A program made the position numbers and the translations under genes. From NCBI RefSeq assembly GCF_900142255.1, contig NZ_FRAF01000011.1, forward strand, positions 1-64,000: 64,000 bases of DNA, written 5' to 3'. Of this stretch, positions 9,031-20,423 are shown piece after piece (position 1 is the stretch's first letter; every line of letters begins with the position of its first letter). A model generated the notes under the pieces. That model saw only the letters and a program-made list of their open reading frames with translations, was not told where the DNA came from and did not search any database. The stretch is from Alicyclobacillus tolerans. GTDB taxonomy: Bacteria; Bacillota; Bacilli; Alicyclobacillales; Alicyclobacillaceae.

Positions 9031-11268
9031 TCACCTCCAAGATTGGTTCATGTTATTTTCCAGCGCTGATGTGTAAATTTTCTTTAATTCATGCAAATTA
9101 GCCTGAATAGCTGGCGATGATTCACCGTCTATAGAAATGACCAATTCACCACTGGTATTTGTTTCTCCCAAACGCAAAAGCGGCGTGTGGAGAGTGAAAG
9201 CTAAATCTTGGAGCATGTTTTCTTTGGAAGCCTGAGCAGCTATCAAGAAACGACTCTGAGCTTCTCCAAACAGTACTCCGGGCAATTGAAATCCTGCTGG
9301 CAAGCTGACTGTCATACCAATCGGAGCTGTTTCTTCCACCATTTCAACAAGCGCTACTGCTAAACCACCCTCACTGATATCGTGAGCCGCTGTAATTCCT
9401 ACTTCGCGAATGGCACGTTGAACAAAACGCTGCACCTTGACTTCCGTTGCCAAGTCAAATGAGGGAGCATCTCCTGCAGCTTGCTGAGCTTTCATTTGCC
9501 AGTACAGAGAGCCTTCCAAACCATCCGACAAATTCCCCACCAGATAAACGGCCAAACCCGCTTCCGAAAATTCGGAAGGTGTCGCCAACTGACTGTCCTC
9601 CACCACACCAACAACGCCGACGACCGGAGTGGGATAGATATCTTCTCCACCAGTTTCGTTATAAAAAGAAACATTGCCGGAAACTACGGGTGCAGAAAGC
9701 GCTCGGCAAGCCTCACTCATGCCTTCAATAGCCTGGGAAAACTGGTACATCACTTCAGGCTTCTCGGGATTGCCGAAGTTGAGACAATTGGTGATAGCCA
9801 GTGGCACACCGCCTGCTGCAACGACATTCCGGCAGGCTTCAGCTACCGCAATGGCTCCACCAACGCGAGGATTCAAATATACATAGCGGCCATTACCATC
9901 AGACGCCATAGCGACAAGTTTCTCGCTGTCCGGCACGAGTACCAGGGCTGCGTCATAGCCAGGTCCAAAGACGGTAGAAGCCCGCACACTTGTGTCGTAT
10001 TGATGATAAATCCACTGTTTCTTGGCGATTGACGGATGTGCGAGCAACTTCTCCAGTTCCAACTGATAATTGACCGGATCCGGTGGTAAAGCGACATGAG
10101 CACCTGGCGGCTCGTAAACAGCCGCAATTTCACGGTCATAAACGGGCGCTTCATCCACCAACAAACGCACAGGCACATCAGCCACAACTTCGTCGTGAAA
10201 ATACAGACGAAGACGTCCGTCATCTGTGACTCTGCCCACTTCTGCCACTTGCAAATCCCACTTGCGAAGAATCTGGAAAGCCAGTTCTTCTTTCCCTTTC
10301 TCCATGACCACCAACATGCGCTCTTGTGACTCGGAAAGCATCATTTCATAAGGTGTCATCCCTGCTTCCCGACAAGGAACGCGATCGAGCATCATCTCTA
10401 TACCACCGCCAGCTCGACTCGCCATTTCAGCAGAAGACGATGTCAATCCAGCAGCCCCCATATCCTGAATACCAACTACTGCGCCTGTCGCCATTAGCTC
10501 CAGACAAGCCTCCATGAGCAACTTGCCCAAAAAAGGATCGCCCACCTGCACAGCGGAACGCTCTTTGGCGTGCGGATCTTCCGCAGATGCGAATGTCGCA
10601 CCGTGAATGCCATCTCGACCCGTACGACTACCAACAACAAAAACTGGATTTCCTACCCCGCTCGCCGCGCCTTTGACAATTCTGTCTGCTGGTAACTGGC
10701 CCACACACATGGCATTGACGAGTGGATTGTGTCGATAAGACGGGTCAAATACGGCTTCCCCGCCAATGGTTGGAATCCCGACGCAATTGCCGTATCCACC
10801 AATTCCAGCAACCACATTCCCGAATAAGTAGCGCGTATGTGCATCATCAAGCGGCCCAAAGCGCAGCGAATTCAAGAAAGCAATGGGTCGCGCTCCCATA
10901 GTAAAAATATCTCGCAAAATGCCACCCACACCTGTAGCGGCGCCTTGATAGGGTTCTACGGCCGAGGGATGATTGTGGCTTTCCATTTTGAAGGCAATGC
11001 CAATACCGTCGCCAATATCCACAACACCCGCATTTTCACCCGGTCCTTGTAAAACCTGCGGTCCGTCGGTAGGAAATTTTTTAAGATGAATCCGCGAGCT
11101 TTTGTATGAACAATGTTCCGACCAAAGGACACCAAACAATCCTGTTTCGAGATAATTCGGTAGGCGTCCAAGTTTTTCCACAACTTGCGCATACTCCGCA
11201 TCAGTCAGTCCAAGCGAACGATAAATTCCTTCACGTTCTATCTGCTCTGCTGTAGGTTCAGTGTGCAT
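9031..11268 (-). CDS. purL: phosphoribosylformylglycinamidine synthase subunit PurL (small form)
   Basis: Synthetase subunit of FGAM synthase, 745 residues. This is the small form, which works as a complex with PurQ and PurS, encoded just upstream. Conserved stretches include [24 protein letters not shown] and the internal second half starting near [10 protein letters not shown]. The start overlaps the end of purQ by 11 bases, and the purF gene follows after 7 bases. Confidence 0.98.
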   Translation of the reverse strand: MHTEPTAEQIEREGIYRSLGLTDAEYAQVVEKLGRLPNYLETGLFGVLWSEHCSYKSSRIHLKKFPTDGPQVLQGPGENAGVVDIGDGIGIAFKMESHNHPSAVEPYQGAATGVGGILRDIFTMGARPIAFLNSLRFGPLDDAHTRYLFGNVVAGIGGYGNCVGIPTIGGEAVFDPSYRHNPLVNAMCVGQLPADRIVKGAASGVGNPVFVVGSRTGRDGIHGATFASAEDPHAKERSAVQVGDPFLGKLLMEACLELMATGAVVGIQDMGAAGLTSSSAEMASRAGGGIEMMLDRVPCREAGMTPYEMMLSESQERMLVVMEKGKEELAFQILRKWDLQVAEVGRVTDDGRLRLYFHDEVVADVPVRLLVDEAPVYDREIAAVYEPPGAHVALPPDPVNYQLELEKLLAHPSIAKKQWIYHQYDTSVRASTVFGPGYDAALVLVPDSEKLVAMASDGNGRYVYLNPRVGGAIAVAEACRNVVAAGGVPLAITNCLNFGNPEKPEVMYQFSQAIEGMSEACRALSAPVVSGNVSFYNETGGEDIYPTPVVGVVGVVEDSQLATPSEFSEAGLAVYLVGNLSDGLEGSLYWQMKAQQAAGDAPSFDLATEVKVQRFVQRAIREVGITAAHDISEGGLAVALVEMVEETAPIGMTVSLPAGFQLPGVLFGEAQSRFLIAAQASKENMLQDLAFTLHTPLLRLGETNTSGELVISIDGESSPAIQANLHELKKIYTSALENNMNQSWR

Positions 11269-11944
11269 GTGCGCCCTCCCGTTCTGTCACGTATTGATGA
11301 ATGGAGCGAAATACGCCCGCTCCATCGGTAGAACGCATAAAATCGGCTACCGCCCGCTCTGGATGCGGCATGAGACCTAGCACATTGCGTTCTTTGCTAA
11401 GAATCCCCGCAATACTTTCGGACGATCCGTTTGGATTGTCGACATAACGAAACGCGACTCGATGGTCTTCCTGCAGTTCATGAAGAATAGCCGAGTCAGC
11501 AAAATATCGCCCTTCGCCATGCGCAATGGGGATACGTAATATATCTCCTGGCTGATAAGCTGCCGTAAACGGTGAACGATTGGTTTCCACACGAAGTTCC
11601 ACCATTTTGCAATGAAAATGCAAGTCGCGATTTCGCAGCAGTGCTCCCGGTAACAGATGAGCTTCAGTTAACACCTGAAATCCGTTACATATACCAATAA
11701 TCGGAGTTCCTTGTACCGCCTTGTCGCGCACCGCTTTCATAATCGGCGCAAAACGCGCAATAGCTCCACTTCGCAAATAATCTCCGTAAGAAAACCCTCC
11801 TGGCAAAACAATCGCATCGTAATCTGCTAATGACGTCTCTTGATGCCAGACCAGCGTAGCTTCATCCCCTGTTACACGAATAATGGCTTGTTGCGCATCC
11901 TCATCACAGTTGGAACCAGGGAAGACAATAACCGCCCATTTCAT
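11258..11944 (-). CDS. purQ: phosphoribosylformylglycinamidine synthase subunit PurQ (glutaminase)
   Basis: Class I glutamine amidotransferase feeding ammonia to PurL. 228 residues from the ATG at 11944 ([17 protein letters not shown]), the typical start. The nucleophile Cys is in GICNGFQVL; the His and Glu of the triad are in LMPHPERAV. The open frame continues to 12013, but the 11944 ATG overlaps the purS TGA as ATGA, which fits coupling and the family start. Confidence 0.97.
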   Translation of the reverse strand: MKWAVIVFPGSNCDEDAQQAIIRVTGDEATLVWHQETSLADYDAIVLPGGFSYGDYLRSGAIARFAPIMKAVRDKAVQGTPIIGICNGFQVLTEAHLLPGALLRNRDLHFHCKMVELRVETNRSPFTAAYQPGDILRIPIAHGEGRYFADSAILHELQEDHRVAFRYVDNPNGSSESIAGILSKERNVLGLMPHPERAVADFMRSTDGAGVFRSIHQYVTEREGAHAH

Positions 11945-12204
11945 GCTTCCTGCCTCGCTTCCAAAGTGAACGTGTACATCTCCATAACAGGATTGCAGAG
12001 CACATCGCGGCAAGCTCGATCAACCATAGCTTCCGCCGATTCCTGATTGTCTGCTGTCACTAAAAATTCCATGGATTTGCCTATACGCACTTCTTCAATA
12101 CCCGCAAATCCAAGTGTCAAAAGCGCCTTCTCCACCGCATTACCCTGCGGATCAAATACGCTCGGTTTCAACCAAACGCGCACTTGCGCTCGATACGTTG
12201 TCAT
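11941..12204 (-). CDS. purS: phosphoribosylformylglycinamidine synthase subunit PurS
   Basis: Small dimeric subunit (87 residues) that bridges PurL and PurQ in the Gram-positive FGAM synthase. It has the typical [20 protein letters not shown] beta strand and the [11 protein letters not shown] segment. Its ATG overlaps the purC stop (ATGA) and its stop overlaps the purQ start (ATGA), so three genes are coupled. Confidence 0.96.
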   Translation of the reverse strand: MTTYRAQVRVWLKPSVFDPQGNAVEKALLTLGFAGIEEVRIGKSMEFLVTADNQESAEAMVDRACRDVLCNPVMEMYTFTLEARQEA

Positions 12205-12923
12205 GATTGAGCACCTCCTGTTAACAATCGACGCAACATTTCTTGATACGCTTCTTCCACACCGCCAAGATCGCGCCGAAAACGATCCTTGTCCAATTTT
12301 TCACCTGTCTCTATATCCCAAAAGCGGCAAGTGTCTGGAGAAATCTCATCTGCCAGAAGAATTTGTCCATCCTCTGCAAAACCAAATTCCAACTTAAAAT
12401 CCACCAACTGTACACCCAATTGCAGAAATTGAGCAAGCAGCAAGCGGTTTACCTCCAGAGCCCGATTGCGAAGTTCTTCCACATCTTGCGGTGTTGCTAT
12501 ATGCAAAACTCGTATGTGGTCTTCTGTCACTAGCGGATCTCCCAAAGCATCATCTTTGTAATAAAATTCCACAATAGGTTCATCCAAATGTGTTCCTTCA
12601 ACCAATCCCAGTCGCTTGGCCATACTACCTGCAGCCAAGTTGCGCACCACCACTTCGAGTGGAATAATCTCGACTCGACGCACCAGGGTTTCGCATGCCG
12701 ACACTTCCTCGACAAAATGATTGGGAACCCCGTTCTTTGCGAGATATTGAAAAAGCAAGTTGCTCATACGGTTGTTAATCTCGCCTTTTCCTTTAATTGT
12801 TCCGCGCTTCTCTCCGTTAAAAGCGGTAGCGTCGTCTTTATAGCGAACCAGATAGTAGTCTGGGTGATCGGTTGCAAATACTTTTTTTGCCTTGCCCTCA
12901 TAGATCTGCTCCAGTACTTCCAT
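12201..12923 (-). CDS. purC: SAICAR synthetase
   Basis: Joins CAIR and aspartate. 240 residues from ATG at 12923 ([16 protein letters not shown]), preceded by a perfect AGGAGG. The frame stays open to 13040, but that extension overlaps purB and has no family match. Motifs: [30 protein letters not shown] and [12 protein letters not shown]. It lies between purB and purS. Confidence 0.97.
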   Translation of the reverse strand: MEVLEQIYEGKAKKVFATDHPDYYLVRYKDDATAFNGEKRGTIKGKGEINNRMSNLLFQYLAKNGVPNHFVEEVSACETLVRRVEIIPLEVVVRNLAAGSMAKRLGLVEGTHLDEPIVEFYYKDDALGDPLVTEDHIRVLHIATPQDVEELRNRALEVNRLLLAQFLQLGVQLVDFKLEFGFAEDGQILLADEISPDTCRFWDIETGEKLDKDRFRRDLGGVEEAYQEMLRRLLTGGAQS

Positions 12924-12976
12924 ATACGCGCAAACCTCCTTCGCAAATTGGTGAAAACCCTGTGGTGGGCAACATC

Positions 12977-14269
12977 TTAAATGCCTAGACGCTCTAAAAT
13001 CATATCCACATGTTTGGTATGCCAAGCCGGGTTGAAACACTCGTCCAGTTCTTCCGGCGTCAACAACTCGCGAACCTGGGGAACTGAAGAAATGATGTCT
13101 TTAAAAGAACGCCCTTCTTCCCATGCTTGCATGGCGCGAGGTTGGACAATGTCGTAAGCCTCTTCGCGCGCCATCCCCTTATCAATCAGCATCGTTAAAA
13201 CACGTTGCGAAAACGTCAAGCCATGCGTACGTTCCATATTGCGCAGCATGTTTTCTGGGAAAACTGTAAGATCTCCTAAAATCCGGTTCATTCTGTTCAA
13301 CATATAATCCAGCAAAATGGTAGCGTCCGGAAAAACAATTCGTTCAACGGAGGAATGACTGATATCTCGTTCATGCCACAAAACAACGTCTTCCAGCGCC
13401 GGTACCACATAGCCGCGCAAAACCCGAGCCAATCCCGAAATCTGTTCGCAAGAGACAGGATTTCGTTTATGTGGCATGGCGGAAGAACCTTTCTGACCTT
13501 TATAAAATGGCTCTTCTAACTCGCGAATTTCCGATTTTTGAAGAGCCCGAATTTCTGTTGCTATTTTGTCCAACGTAGTTCCTATGAGAGAAAGGGTAAA
13601 GAGAAATTCTGCATGTCGATCGCGCTGCAACGTCTGTGTAGAGATTGGAGCAGGTTTAAGACCCAACTGCTCACAAACAAACTGCTCTACAAACGGATCG
13701 ACATTAGCGTAAGTCCCCACTGCGCCTGAAATCTTTCCGTAACGCATCCGTTCAGCAGCAGCTTGAAAACGCTCCATATTGCGCAGCATCTCTGCGTACC
13801 AAAGACCAACTTTGAGTCCAAATGTGGTAGGTTCAGCGTGAACACCATGTGTACGTCCCATCATGATGGTATGGCGGTGCTTGTCCGCAAGTTGGCGAAG
13901 AGTGACTAACAGGGTTTCTATATCTTGAGTTATCAACTTGACGGCGCCTTGTAATTGAGCTGAGAGAGCAGTATCCACCACATCCGTGGATGTCAGTCCA
14001 TAATGCACCCATTTTCGCTCAGGCCCCAGTGATTCTGAAACAGCACGTGTAAATGCCACCACATCGTGTCGTGTTTCCTGTTCAATCTCCAACACTCGAT
14101 GGACATCAAAACGCGCGTTGTCACGAATTTTCTGAGCATCTTCACGAGGCACCACTCCAAGGCGTGCCCACGCTTCCACTGCCAGTTTCTCAACCTCCAG
14201 CCACCATTCCATACGCGCTTGAAGCGTCCACAAGTTTGCCATTTCCGGCTGCGAGTAGCGATCGATCAC
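12977..14269 (-). CDS. purB: adenylosuccinate lyase
   Basis: Cleaves SAICAR and adenylosuccinate, acting twice in purine synthesis. 430 residues, normal length. The superfamily signature is [25 protein letters not shown] holds the catalytic His. GTG start at 14269, with AGGGGGAA upstream. It is the first gene of the purBCSQLFMHD operon. A short inverted repeat, GGCCA-N9-TGGCC (14289-14307), lies in the leader about 20 bases before the start. purE and purK, first in the B. subtilis operon, are missing here. Confidence 0.98.
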   Translation of the reverse strand: MIDRYSQPEMANLWTLQARMEWWLEVEKLAVEAWARLGVVPREDAQKIRDNARFDVHRVLEIEQETRHDVVAFTRAVSESLGPERKWVHYGLTSTDVVDTALSAQLQGAVKLITQDIETLLVTLRQLADKHRHTIMMGRTHGVHAEPTTFGLKVGLWYAEMLRNMERFQAAAERMRYGKISGAVGTYANVDPFVEQFVCEQLGLKPAPISTQTLQRDRHAEFLFTLSLIGTTLDKIATEIRALQKSEIRELEEPFYKGQKGSSAMPHKRNPVSCEQISGLARVLRGYVVPALEDVVLWHERDISHSSVERIVFPDATILLDYMLNRMNRILGDLTVFPENMLRNMERTHGLTFSQRVLTMLIDKGMAREEAYDIVQPRAMQAWEEGRSFKDIISSVPQVRELLTPEELDECFNPAWHTKHVDMILERLGI

Positions 14270-14339
14270 TCTTGTTCCCCCTCATAATGGCCATTTTACA
14301 GTTGGCCCTGTTCCTCTCTATGTTACCACGAAAAAACTT

Positions 14340-14383
14340 AAACCCGAACATTTTTTATAAATTGATACAGAATGTTCGCCATT
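14340..14383 (-). promoter_or_regulatory. PurR operator (paired PurBoxes) of the pur operon
   Basis: Two inverted copies of the PurBox core: CGAACATT (14345-14352) and AATGTTCG (14371-14378), separated by 18 bases. Extended to the B. subtilis consensus AWWWCCGAACWWT they match 12 and 11 of 13 positions. In Bacillus, PurR binds such pairs and is displaced by PRPP. The pair lies 70-115 bases upstream of purB. Confidence 0.85.
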
Positions 14384-14480
14384 CATGGCTCTATAGGTTT
14401 GTCTACACAATTTTGCCTTTTTGCCGTTCCCTCATGCGCTAATGCAACATACGATGACCATTGTCTGGGGGAACTGACCG

Positions 14481-15266
14481 ATGCATAACAACCGAAAACC
14501 TGAGATGGGAAAGTATCTTTTGTGGCAATACTTTCGTCGACACCCATTTTTGCGATCTTATTTGCCAGAAACACGCCGCTATTCATTCGGCGCACTAAAG
14601 CATTTTCTCAACCGCTATCAGGCAGTGTATATCAAGCCATCAGCAGGCTCACGCGGACGTGATATTTATAAAGTTTGGCAAGCCAAGCGAAGGTTTTGGT
14701 TAAAAGAAACGACTCATCCGGCAATGGCTTTTACTTCTATAGAAAAACTTCACCTTCACTTGCAAAAAACAGCCCTTCGTCGGGAACGTTATATTATCCA
14801 ACAAGCTATAGATTTGGCCGAATATTTGGGTTCTCCTTTTGATATTCGTTCGATGGCACAAAAAGCAAAGCCGGGTGGTCGCTGGTTGTTCTCTGGGATG
14901 CTGGCAAAAGTGGCTGGTAAACACAGCGTCGTCACCAACGTTGCTCGCAGCCACGGCTATGTGATAACAGTCGATGCCGCTTTACGTCACAGCTTTCACT
15001 GGGACAGCCAAAAGATTGCTAACGTCAAGAAAGAAATGATTCAAATTACACTACTCGCTGCAAAGCATCTGGATAATTATCAAACTTACCGAGAACTCGG
15101 ATTGGATATAGCCTTAGACTCATCAGGGCGAATTTGGATTATAGAGGAGAACACAGGTCCTAGTCATGCGCTGTTCGCACGCCTTCATAGTGACCTCTCT
15201 ATGTATAGACTGATTCAACGGCGCAGTCGCGCTTACCGATTGGCCAAAAAATCACGACGAAAGTAG
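14481..15266 (+). CDS. YheC/YheD-family ATP-grasp spore-coat-associated protein
   Basis: 261 residues with the YheC/D ATP-grasp pattern: VYIKPSAGSRGRDIYKV (ATP-binding), YIIQQAIDLAEYLGSPFDIR followed by MAQK, then ELGLDIALDSSGRIWIIEEN, the metal-binding end. In B. subtilis YheC and YheD associate with spores; the reaction is unknown. The family often exceeds 350 residues, so this is a short form lacking an N-terminal extension. It is divergent from purB, and a weak GGGGG lies ahead of the ATG. Confidence 0.85.
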   Translation: MHNNRKPEMGKYLLWQYFRRHPFLRSYLPETRRYSFGALKHFLNRYQAVYIKPSAGSRGRDIYKVWQAKRRFWLKETTHPAMAFTSIEKLHLHLQKTALRRERYIIQQAIDLAEYLGSPFDIRSMAQKAKPGGRWLFSGMLAKVAGKHSVVTNVARSHGYVITVDAALRHSFHWDSQKIANVKKEMIQITLLAAKHLDNYQTYRELGLDIALDSSGRIWIIEENTGPSHALFARLHSDLSMYRLIQRRSRAYRLAKKSRRK

Positions 15267-15375
15267 TTTGTGGTAGAAAATTACAACCAATCAGCCAAAT
15301 CTTCTTTTTTTAGAAGCAGCCGAGATCGTACAAATCGGTGTATGATGCTTTTGACGCACAAGGAGGCTGGCATGG

Positions 15376-16128
15376 TTGAAACTGGTATCATGGAATGTCA
15401 ATGGTTTGCGCGCATGCGTAAATAAAGGTTTTCTGGATTACTTTCATCACATCCAAGCTGATGTCTTTTGTATACAGGAAACGAAGTTGCAGCAGGGACA
15501 AATTATATTAGATATAGGCGATACATATCAGACATATTGGAACTATGCTGAAAAAAAGGGCTACTCTGGAACCGCCATATTTACAAAAACCCCCCCTCTG
15601 TCTGTCTACTACGGAATTGAACAAAACCTAGAACCTGAAGGGCGCATCATAACATTGGAGTTTCCATCTTGTTATGTTGTCAACGTTTACACCCCTAACG
15701 CCAAACGCGATTTGTCTCGTTTGGCCTATCGATTGGAATGGGAGGACAGGTTTCGTGCGTATTTACTGAATCTGGATGCCATCAAGCCCGTCATTGCGTG
15801 TGGTGACTTGAACGTAGCACACGAGGAAAAAGATATTAAGAATGCCAAATCGAATCGGGGGAACTCGGGTTTTACTGACGAAGAACGGAACAAAATGACT
15901 CTGCTACTAGACTCGGGCTTTACCGATACTTTTCGCTATCTCTATCCAGATCGGACGGAAGCCTATACATGGTGGTCGTATATGCCTAAAGTACGCGAAC
16001 GTAATATCGGTTGGCGAATTGATTATTTTTTGCTATCCAACCGCTTGCGAGATCGGATAATGGACGTTCAAATCGATGCTCATGTATACGGAAGCGATCA
16101 CTGTCCAATTGTGCTCGACATGGCTTAA
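15376..16128 (+). CDS. exoA: exodeoxyribonuclease III / AP endonuclease
   Basis: DNA-repair nuclease that cuts at abasic sites; ExoA protects Bacillus spores. 250 residues. Motifs: SWNVNGLRA (Asn), CIQETKL (catalytic Glu), CGDLNVAHEE (Asp/Asn), YTWWSY, WRIDYFLLS and GSDHCPI (Asp/His). TTG at 15376 is the start: AGGAGG at 15361-15366 is correctly spaced, and the nearby ATG at 15372 is out of frame. Confidence 0.97.
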   Translation: MKLVSWNVNGLRACVNKGFLDYFHHIQADVFCIQETKLQQGQIILDIGDTYQTYWNYAEKKGYSGTAIFTKTPPLSVYYGIEQNLEPEGRIITLEFPSCYVVNVYTPNAKRDLSRLAYRLEWEDRFRAYLLNLDAIKPVIACGDLNVAHEEKDIKNAKSNRGNSGFTDEERNKMTLLLDSGFTDTFRYLYPDRTEAYTWWSYMPKVRERNIGWRIDYFLLSNRLRDRIMDVQIDAHVYGSDHCPIVLDMA

Positions 16129-16193
16129 TTTCTCCGTTCTGGAGTGTCCACTATATTGTCTTAATATCATGATGAAGAAAGGGAGCGCCTGTA

Positions 16194-16499
16194 TCAGACG
16201 TTCCCTTCCGTTTCAAAATCGATGACTATTAAATCTTCCATTCCTAGTTGACGAAGATGTTCCACATAACTTTGATGTGCAGGATGTGGACCGTAAGCAG
16301 CCAACGCTTCTCGATTCACAAATTGTACCGTCAATCCAACATTAAAACCTCGTCCACGACCACTGAAGTCTCTCCCCATCTGCATGCCAAGAATACCGGG
16401 AATCTCTTTGGAGAGTTTGCTTGCGCCTTGCTCGACCATGCTCCATGTTTCATCATTCAGCGTTTCTCTAAATTGAAACATCACCATGTGTTGAATCAT
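16194..16499 (-). CDS. Dabb (stress-responsive alpha/beta barrel) family protein
   Basis: 101 residues with a Dabb dimeric ferredoxin-like fold: IQHMVMFQF at the start, the central IPGILGMQMGRDF and the end GPHPAHQSYVEH with LIVIDFE. These small proteins are of mostly unknown function in bacteria. ATG at 16499 is chosen, following AAGGAGAGGAG. It sits 24 bases after guaA on the same strand. An inverted repeat GGGAGCG/CGTTCCC (16179-16203) at its end could be a weak terminator. Confidence 0.85.
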   Translation of the reverse strand: MIQHMVMFQFRETLNDETWSMVEQGASKLSKEIPGILGMQMGRDFSGRGRGFNVGLTVQFVNREALAAYGPHPAHQSYVEHLRQLGMEDLIVIDFETEGNV

Positions 16500-16522
16500 G
16501 CGAGAATCTCCTCTCCTTGACT

Positions 16523-18061
16523 TTACTCCCATTCAATCGTTGCTGGAGGTTTGGAAGTGATATCATAAACCACACGGTTAATTCCCGGTACCTCGTTAAC
16601 GATGCGAGTTGAAATACGTTCTAGCACGTCATATGGAATACGCGCCCAATCCGCCGTCATTCCATCTTGCGAGACTACACCACGCACAGCTACTGTAAAT
16701 CCGTACGTCCGTTCATCACCCATAACACCCACAGAACGATTTCCGGTTAAAACAGTAAAGTACTGCCAAATCTCTCGATCCAGTCCAGCTTTAGCAATCT
16801 CGTCGCGAAGAATGGCATCTGATTCACGAACAAGAGACAACTTTTCTTCATCCACGTCGCCAATAATTCGAATAGCAAGACCGGGACCCGGAAAGGGTTG
16901 ACGATGCACAAGCGCTGCGGGTAATCCAAGTTTTTCTCCTAACGCCCGCACTTCATCTTTAAACAATTCTTTCAACGGTTCAACCAATTCAAAACGTATA
17001 TCTTCCGGCAATCCACCCACATTGTGATGCGACTTAATCGTAGCCGCAGTCGCTGTACCTGACTCCACAATATCCGTATAAAGGGTTCCTTGAACCAGAA
17101 AAGAAAATGGTCCGAGGCGCTCTGAAGCTTCCTCAAAGACACGAATAAACTCGGTGCCAATCAACTTTCGTTTCTGCTCCGGATCGCTAACTCCTGTCAA
17201 TTGACCAAGGAACCTCTGGCGAGCATCAATGCGTTCCACATGCACTCCCAAATCGCCAGCAAGTGATTCCATCACCTGTTGAGATTCGCCTTTTCGCAAA
17301 AGACCGTGATCGACAAAAACAGCCGTCAGTTGCTCACCAATGGCGCGATGTACCAACGCTGCCGCAACTGCCGAATCCACGCCTCCAGAGATGGCACAGA
17401 GCGCTCGTTCACCACCTACACGCTGACGAATCGCAGACACACTTTCGGAAATCAAATTGTCCATTGTCCAATCGCCGCTGCAACCACAGATTTCAAAGAG
17501 GAAATTTCGCAACAAATCGAGGCCGTATTCACTATGGCGCACTTCCGGATGGTACTGAACAGCATAAAATTGCCGCTCTCTATGACTCATGGCAGCAATC
17601 GTTCCATTATCTGTGCGAGCGTCACATTGGAAGCCCGGCGGTACAGCCTGAACGGCATCCGTATGGCTCATCCAGACTGACTGTTGTTGAGGCAATCCAT
17701 TAAAAAGTACAGACGGCTCTGGCTCTAGTCGCAATTGTGAGCGTCCATATTCGCGAACCAGTCCACGATGAACCTGCGCTTCAAAATGTTTAGCCAATAA
17801 TTGCATACCATAACAAATACCCAAAATGGGGACGCCAAGTTGATAAACTTCCGGTGTTACCGTTGGTGCACCTGGTGCAAAAACACTATTAGGACCACCA
17901 CTAAAGACAATGCCCTTCAAGTTGCGCGCTCGCAACTCTTCCACACTGACTGTAGGTGTCAAAAGTTCAGAGTACACTTGCATATCGCGAATGCGGCGAG
18001 CAATCAATTGATTGTACTGACCGCCAAAATCAATCACCACTACCGTTTCATGCTGGGACAC
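16523..18061 (-). CDS. guaA: GMP synthase (glutamine-hydrolysing)
   Basis: Converts XMP to GMP. 512 residues from GTG at 18061 ([19 protein letters not shown]), which matches the 513-residue B. subtilis enzyme and has AGGGGAGTG upstream; the frame is open to GTG at 18097. The N-terminal glutaminase has GICYGMQLL (Cys) and [11 protein letters not shown] (His, Glu). The ATP-pyrophosphatase P-loop is AISGGVDSA, and the dimer domain ends in [12 protein letters not shown]. It lies apart from the pur operon, and no guanine riboswitch was seen upstream. Confidence 0.97.
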   Translation of the reverse strand: MSQHETVVVIDFGGQYNQLIARRIRDMQVYSELLTPTVSVEELRARNLKGIVFSGGPNSVFAPGAPTVTPEVYQLGVPILGICYGMQLLAKHFEAQVHRGLVREYGRSQLRLEPEPSVLFNGLPQQQSVWMSHTDAVQAVPPGFQCDARTDNGTIAAMSHRERQFYAVQYHPEVRHSEYGLDLLRNFLFEICGCSGDWTMDNLISESVSAIRQRVGGERALCAISGGVDSAVAAALVHRAIGEQLTAVFVDHGLLRKGESQQVMESLAGDLGVHVERIDARQRFLGQLTGVSDPEQKRKLIGTEFIRVFEEASERLGPFSFLVQGTLYTDIVESGTATAATIKSHHNVGGLPEDIRFELVEPLKELFKDEVRALGEKLGLPAALVHRQPFPGPGLAIRIIGDVDEEKLSLVRESDAILRDEIAKAGLDREIWQYFTVLTGNRSVGVMGDERTYGFTVAVRGVVSQDGMTADWARIPYDVLERISTRIVNEVPGINRVVYDITSKPPATIEWE

Positions 18062-18152
18062 TTGTGATTTCCACTCCCCTGGTGTCACGATGTCCACTGT
18101 GTATGGACAAGCGCTGATTCGCCCCTCATTCTACAGAGTGCAAGCCTAATGG

Positions 18153-20423
18153 TCAACGCGTGCGCGCATTGCGGCGGCGACCTTTTTTCGTACGCCTGTC
18201 AACGCCAGCATAAAAAAGCTGCCACAATTCCAACAGACGCTCTCTCTTGCGACGTCCGAGCGGTTGTTTGCCGTACCAGTGAAGCTCCAATGTCCGCACC
18301 AATTCCAGCATACCTTCCCGACCCGCGCGTGTACGCTCTCCTAATTGAACGAGATCGCGCAAAGTAGACTGGCGATGATTCGGCAACCACCCAACTCTTT
18401 GCAAATGCCGAATTAAAACGACCATGGGCCGAGCAGATAGTTTGCCATCAGACGTCTGCCAGTCACGCAAGGTGCGTTCCGGGCGACGACGGCGCAATCC
18501 CCAGAAGATGATAACCACCATGAGCGCTGCCAATCCTACCAGCGAGATCAGTAATGCCAACCAGGGAAAAGTAGTGCCTTGAGATGAGACAGACGCCTTG
18601 ACTGATGGGAAGCGTGCGCCAGGAATAGGAATAGCCCGTCTTCTTGTGGATGTTGGATTCTGTTGTTTCATGGCAGGACTACTCGCAGGCGTTTTCGCAT
18701 AGCTCGATCCTAATCCAGTCAAACCCGCCGTTACATTCGGGGCAAACGGCATATGATAGGAAGGCGTAGGATCAAAGGGAACCCATCCATAGCCTGGAAA
18801 ATAAACCTGGACCCAAGAATGGGCATCGCTCTCACTAATTTGATAGGTGGGCATAGAACCATTGTCTCCAGAGGAAATTTCCTGACCCGCTGTAAATCCA
18901 GTAACCCAGCGCGTTGGAATTCCTACTGTACGTAACATGACGGCCATGGACGATGAAAAATTATTACAATACCCCCGCCGCGATTGAAACAAAAATTGAG
19001 CTACATAATCTTGATGCGGACCCGGTATGGGAATATTTTGCGTATGGTAGCTATAATGCGTTTGCAAATAATGCATAACATCCATCACAGCACTGTATTC
19101 ATTGGCCGATCCGGCAATAATTTTTTGGGTTAATTGATATACCGAACGCGGCAATTCAGCAGGCAGTTGCAAATCATGCTCTGCCACCGAATCGGGAAGT
19201 TCTATATTCAATCCATTTAATGAAATTGGATGTTGAGCCAGAGTTTGATAAGGATGAACCAATTGCTCACTGACTACAGTATAGCTACTATCTACCGGAA
19301 GTTGTGGCGCATAAAGATTTCCTTGTAAATGATCGAAAACAAAAGCGGGGACCTGCATAGGGAACTGTATGACCTTTTTTAATAAATATCCAGCTGGCAG
19401 CACATGGGTAGGCAGAGATTCAACCAATTGTATATTTTGGATATTCTCGCGTGTCTGAAACTGCTGCAAGGCATCAGATGTCCCGCCGTAGACAACCTGG
19501 TTTAACTTGACGTTGCTGGCCTCATTGCCATTGATGCCTGCACTGATCCAACCGTGTCCAGTATACGTCGATAGAACCTGACCTTCGATATAAGTCGGAA
19601 AGGACTCCGTAATGTCAAGCACAGGCGTATCATTTTCGACAAAAGGACCTCCAAGCCGGCTGTCGTTTAACTGATAACCGACAAAATGTTCCGGTGTCTG
19701 CTGACTGCGTCCAACCCCAGACGGTGTGGAAGTTATCCAATGTTGCAATGGATTAGGCCAGGCCGCCTTCGGTTTGGGTAAGGCAAAAGCAACACCCGCA
19801 CAACAAACAAAGAGCAGAATCATGGGGGTAAACAACCGCAGTCCCCACAATCCAAACATCTTTCCTTCAGCGAATATTGGACGCAGCCCATGCAAACTGA
19901 GAACGATTGCAAAAAGCAAGAGCATCCATACAAGTTCTATATTGGGATGGACTTTGGTATTGCCATCTATCACTCCAAGCACCATTACACCCAGCAAATT
20001 ATAGAGAATCCACAAACGGCGATGCTGACTGGCATACACAATTAACCAAAAGAGAACAGCCAGCAAAAACAGAAACAACTGAGTGGCAAGCGGATCGACC
20101 AAATGATGCTGCTGAAGGAGCCACAACATTTCTTTTCGCTCACGTTTCAGAAGCTCGCGCAACGCTGTAAACCCGGCATGGTTGGTATAGTAAGAGAAAG
20201 TGTAGGCATAGGAAGCGAGCAGGCTGATAACTGCACGCAAAAGTCGAGACGGAAAGAGGGTGACGATGGCAAGGGGCAACAACAATATCCAGAAAGAAGC
20301 GGGAGTGCGTAAGAGTTGAAGCGCAGCCATAGGCGGCAAAAAGAGATAGAGCCAAATAGCCGCCAGGCAACCCATGGCCAAACGGACACCCCGCGATACA
20401 TGAGCCACTTTAGTATCGCTCAC
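18153..20423 (-). CDS. TgpA-like membrane transglutaminase
   Basis: 756 residues. About six transmembrane segments lie in the first ~215 residues and one more near 625-650, with an extracytoplasmic transglutaminase-like domain between. The Cys-His-Asp triad is intact: Cys486 (RRGYCNNF), His535 (SDAHSWVQVYF) and Asp551 (WVPFDPTPSY). A basic cytoplasmic tail follows. It overlaps the DUF58 gene by 14 bases and forms the classic MoxR-DUF58-transglutaminase operon, thought to act in cell-surface protein handling. The natural substrate is unknown. Confidence 0.93.
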   Translation of the reverse strand: MSDTKVAHVSRGVRLAMGCLAAIWLYLFLPPMAALQLLRTPASFWILLLPLAIVTLFPSRLLRAVISLLASYAYTFSYYTNHAGFTALRELLKRERKEMLWLLQQHHLVDPLATQLFLFLLAVLFWLIVYASQHRRLWILYNLLGVMVLGVIDGNTKVHPNIELVWMLLLFAIVLSLHGLRPIFAEGKMFGLWGLRLFTPMILLFVCCAGVAFALPKPKAAWPNPLQHWITSTPSGVGRSQQTPEHFVGYQLNDSRLGGPFVENDTPVLDITESFPTYIEGQVLSTYTGHGWISAGINGNEASNVKLNQVVYGGTSDALQQFQTRENIQNIQLVESLPTHVLPAGYLLKKVIQFPMQVPAFVFDHLQGNLYAPQLPVDSSYTVVSEQLVHPYQTLAQHPISLNGLNIELPDSVAEHDLQLPAELPRSVYQLTQKIIAGSANEYSAVMDVMHYLQTHYSYHTQNIPIPGPHQDYVAQFLFQSRRGYCNNFSSSMAVMLRTVGIPTRWVTGFTAGQEISSGDNGSMPTYQISESDAHSWVQVYFPGYGWVPFDPTPSYHMPFAPNVTAGLTGLGSSYAKTPASSPAMKQQNPTSTRRRAIPIPGARFPSVKASVSSQGTTFPWLALLISLVGLAALMVVIIFWGLRRRRPERTLRDWQTSDGKLSARPMVVLIRHLQRVGWLPNHRQSTLRDLVQLGERTRAGREGMLELVRTLELHWYGKQPLGRRKRERLLELWQLFYAGVDRRTKKGRRRNARTR

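Noticed and set aside
9481-10032. Open frame on the plus strand opposite purL
   Set aside because: Antisense to a highly conserved gene, with no start signal and no recognisable domain.
18062-18152. Guanine/purine riboswitch ahead of guaA
   Set aside because: The gap is under 100 bases and shows no purine-aptamer core.
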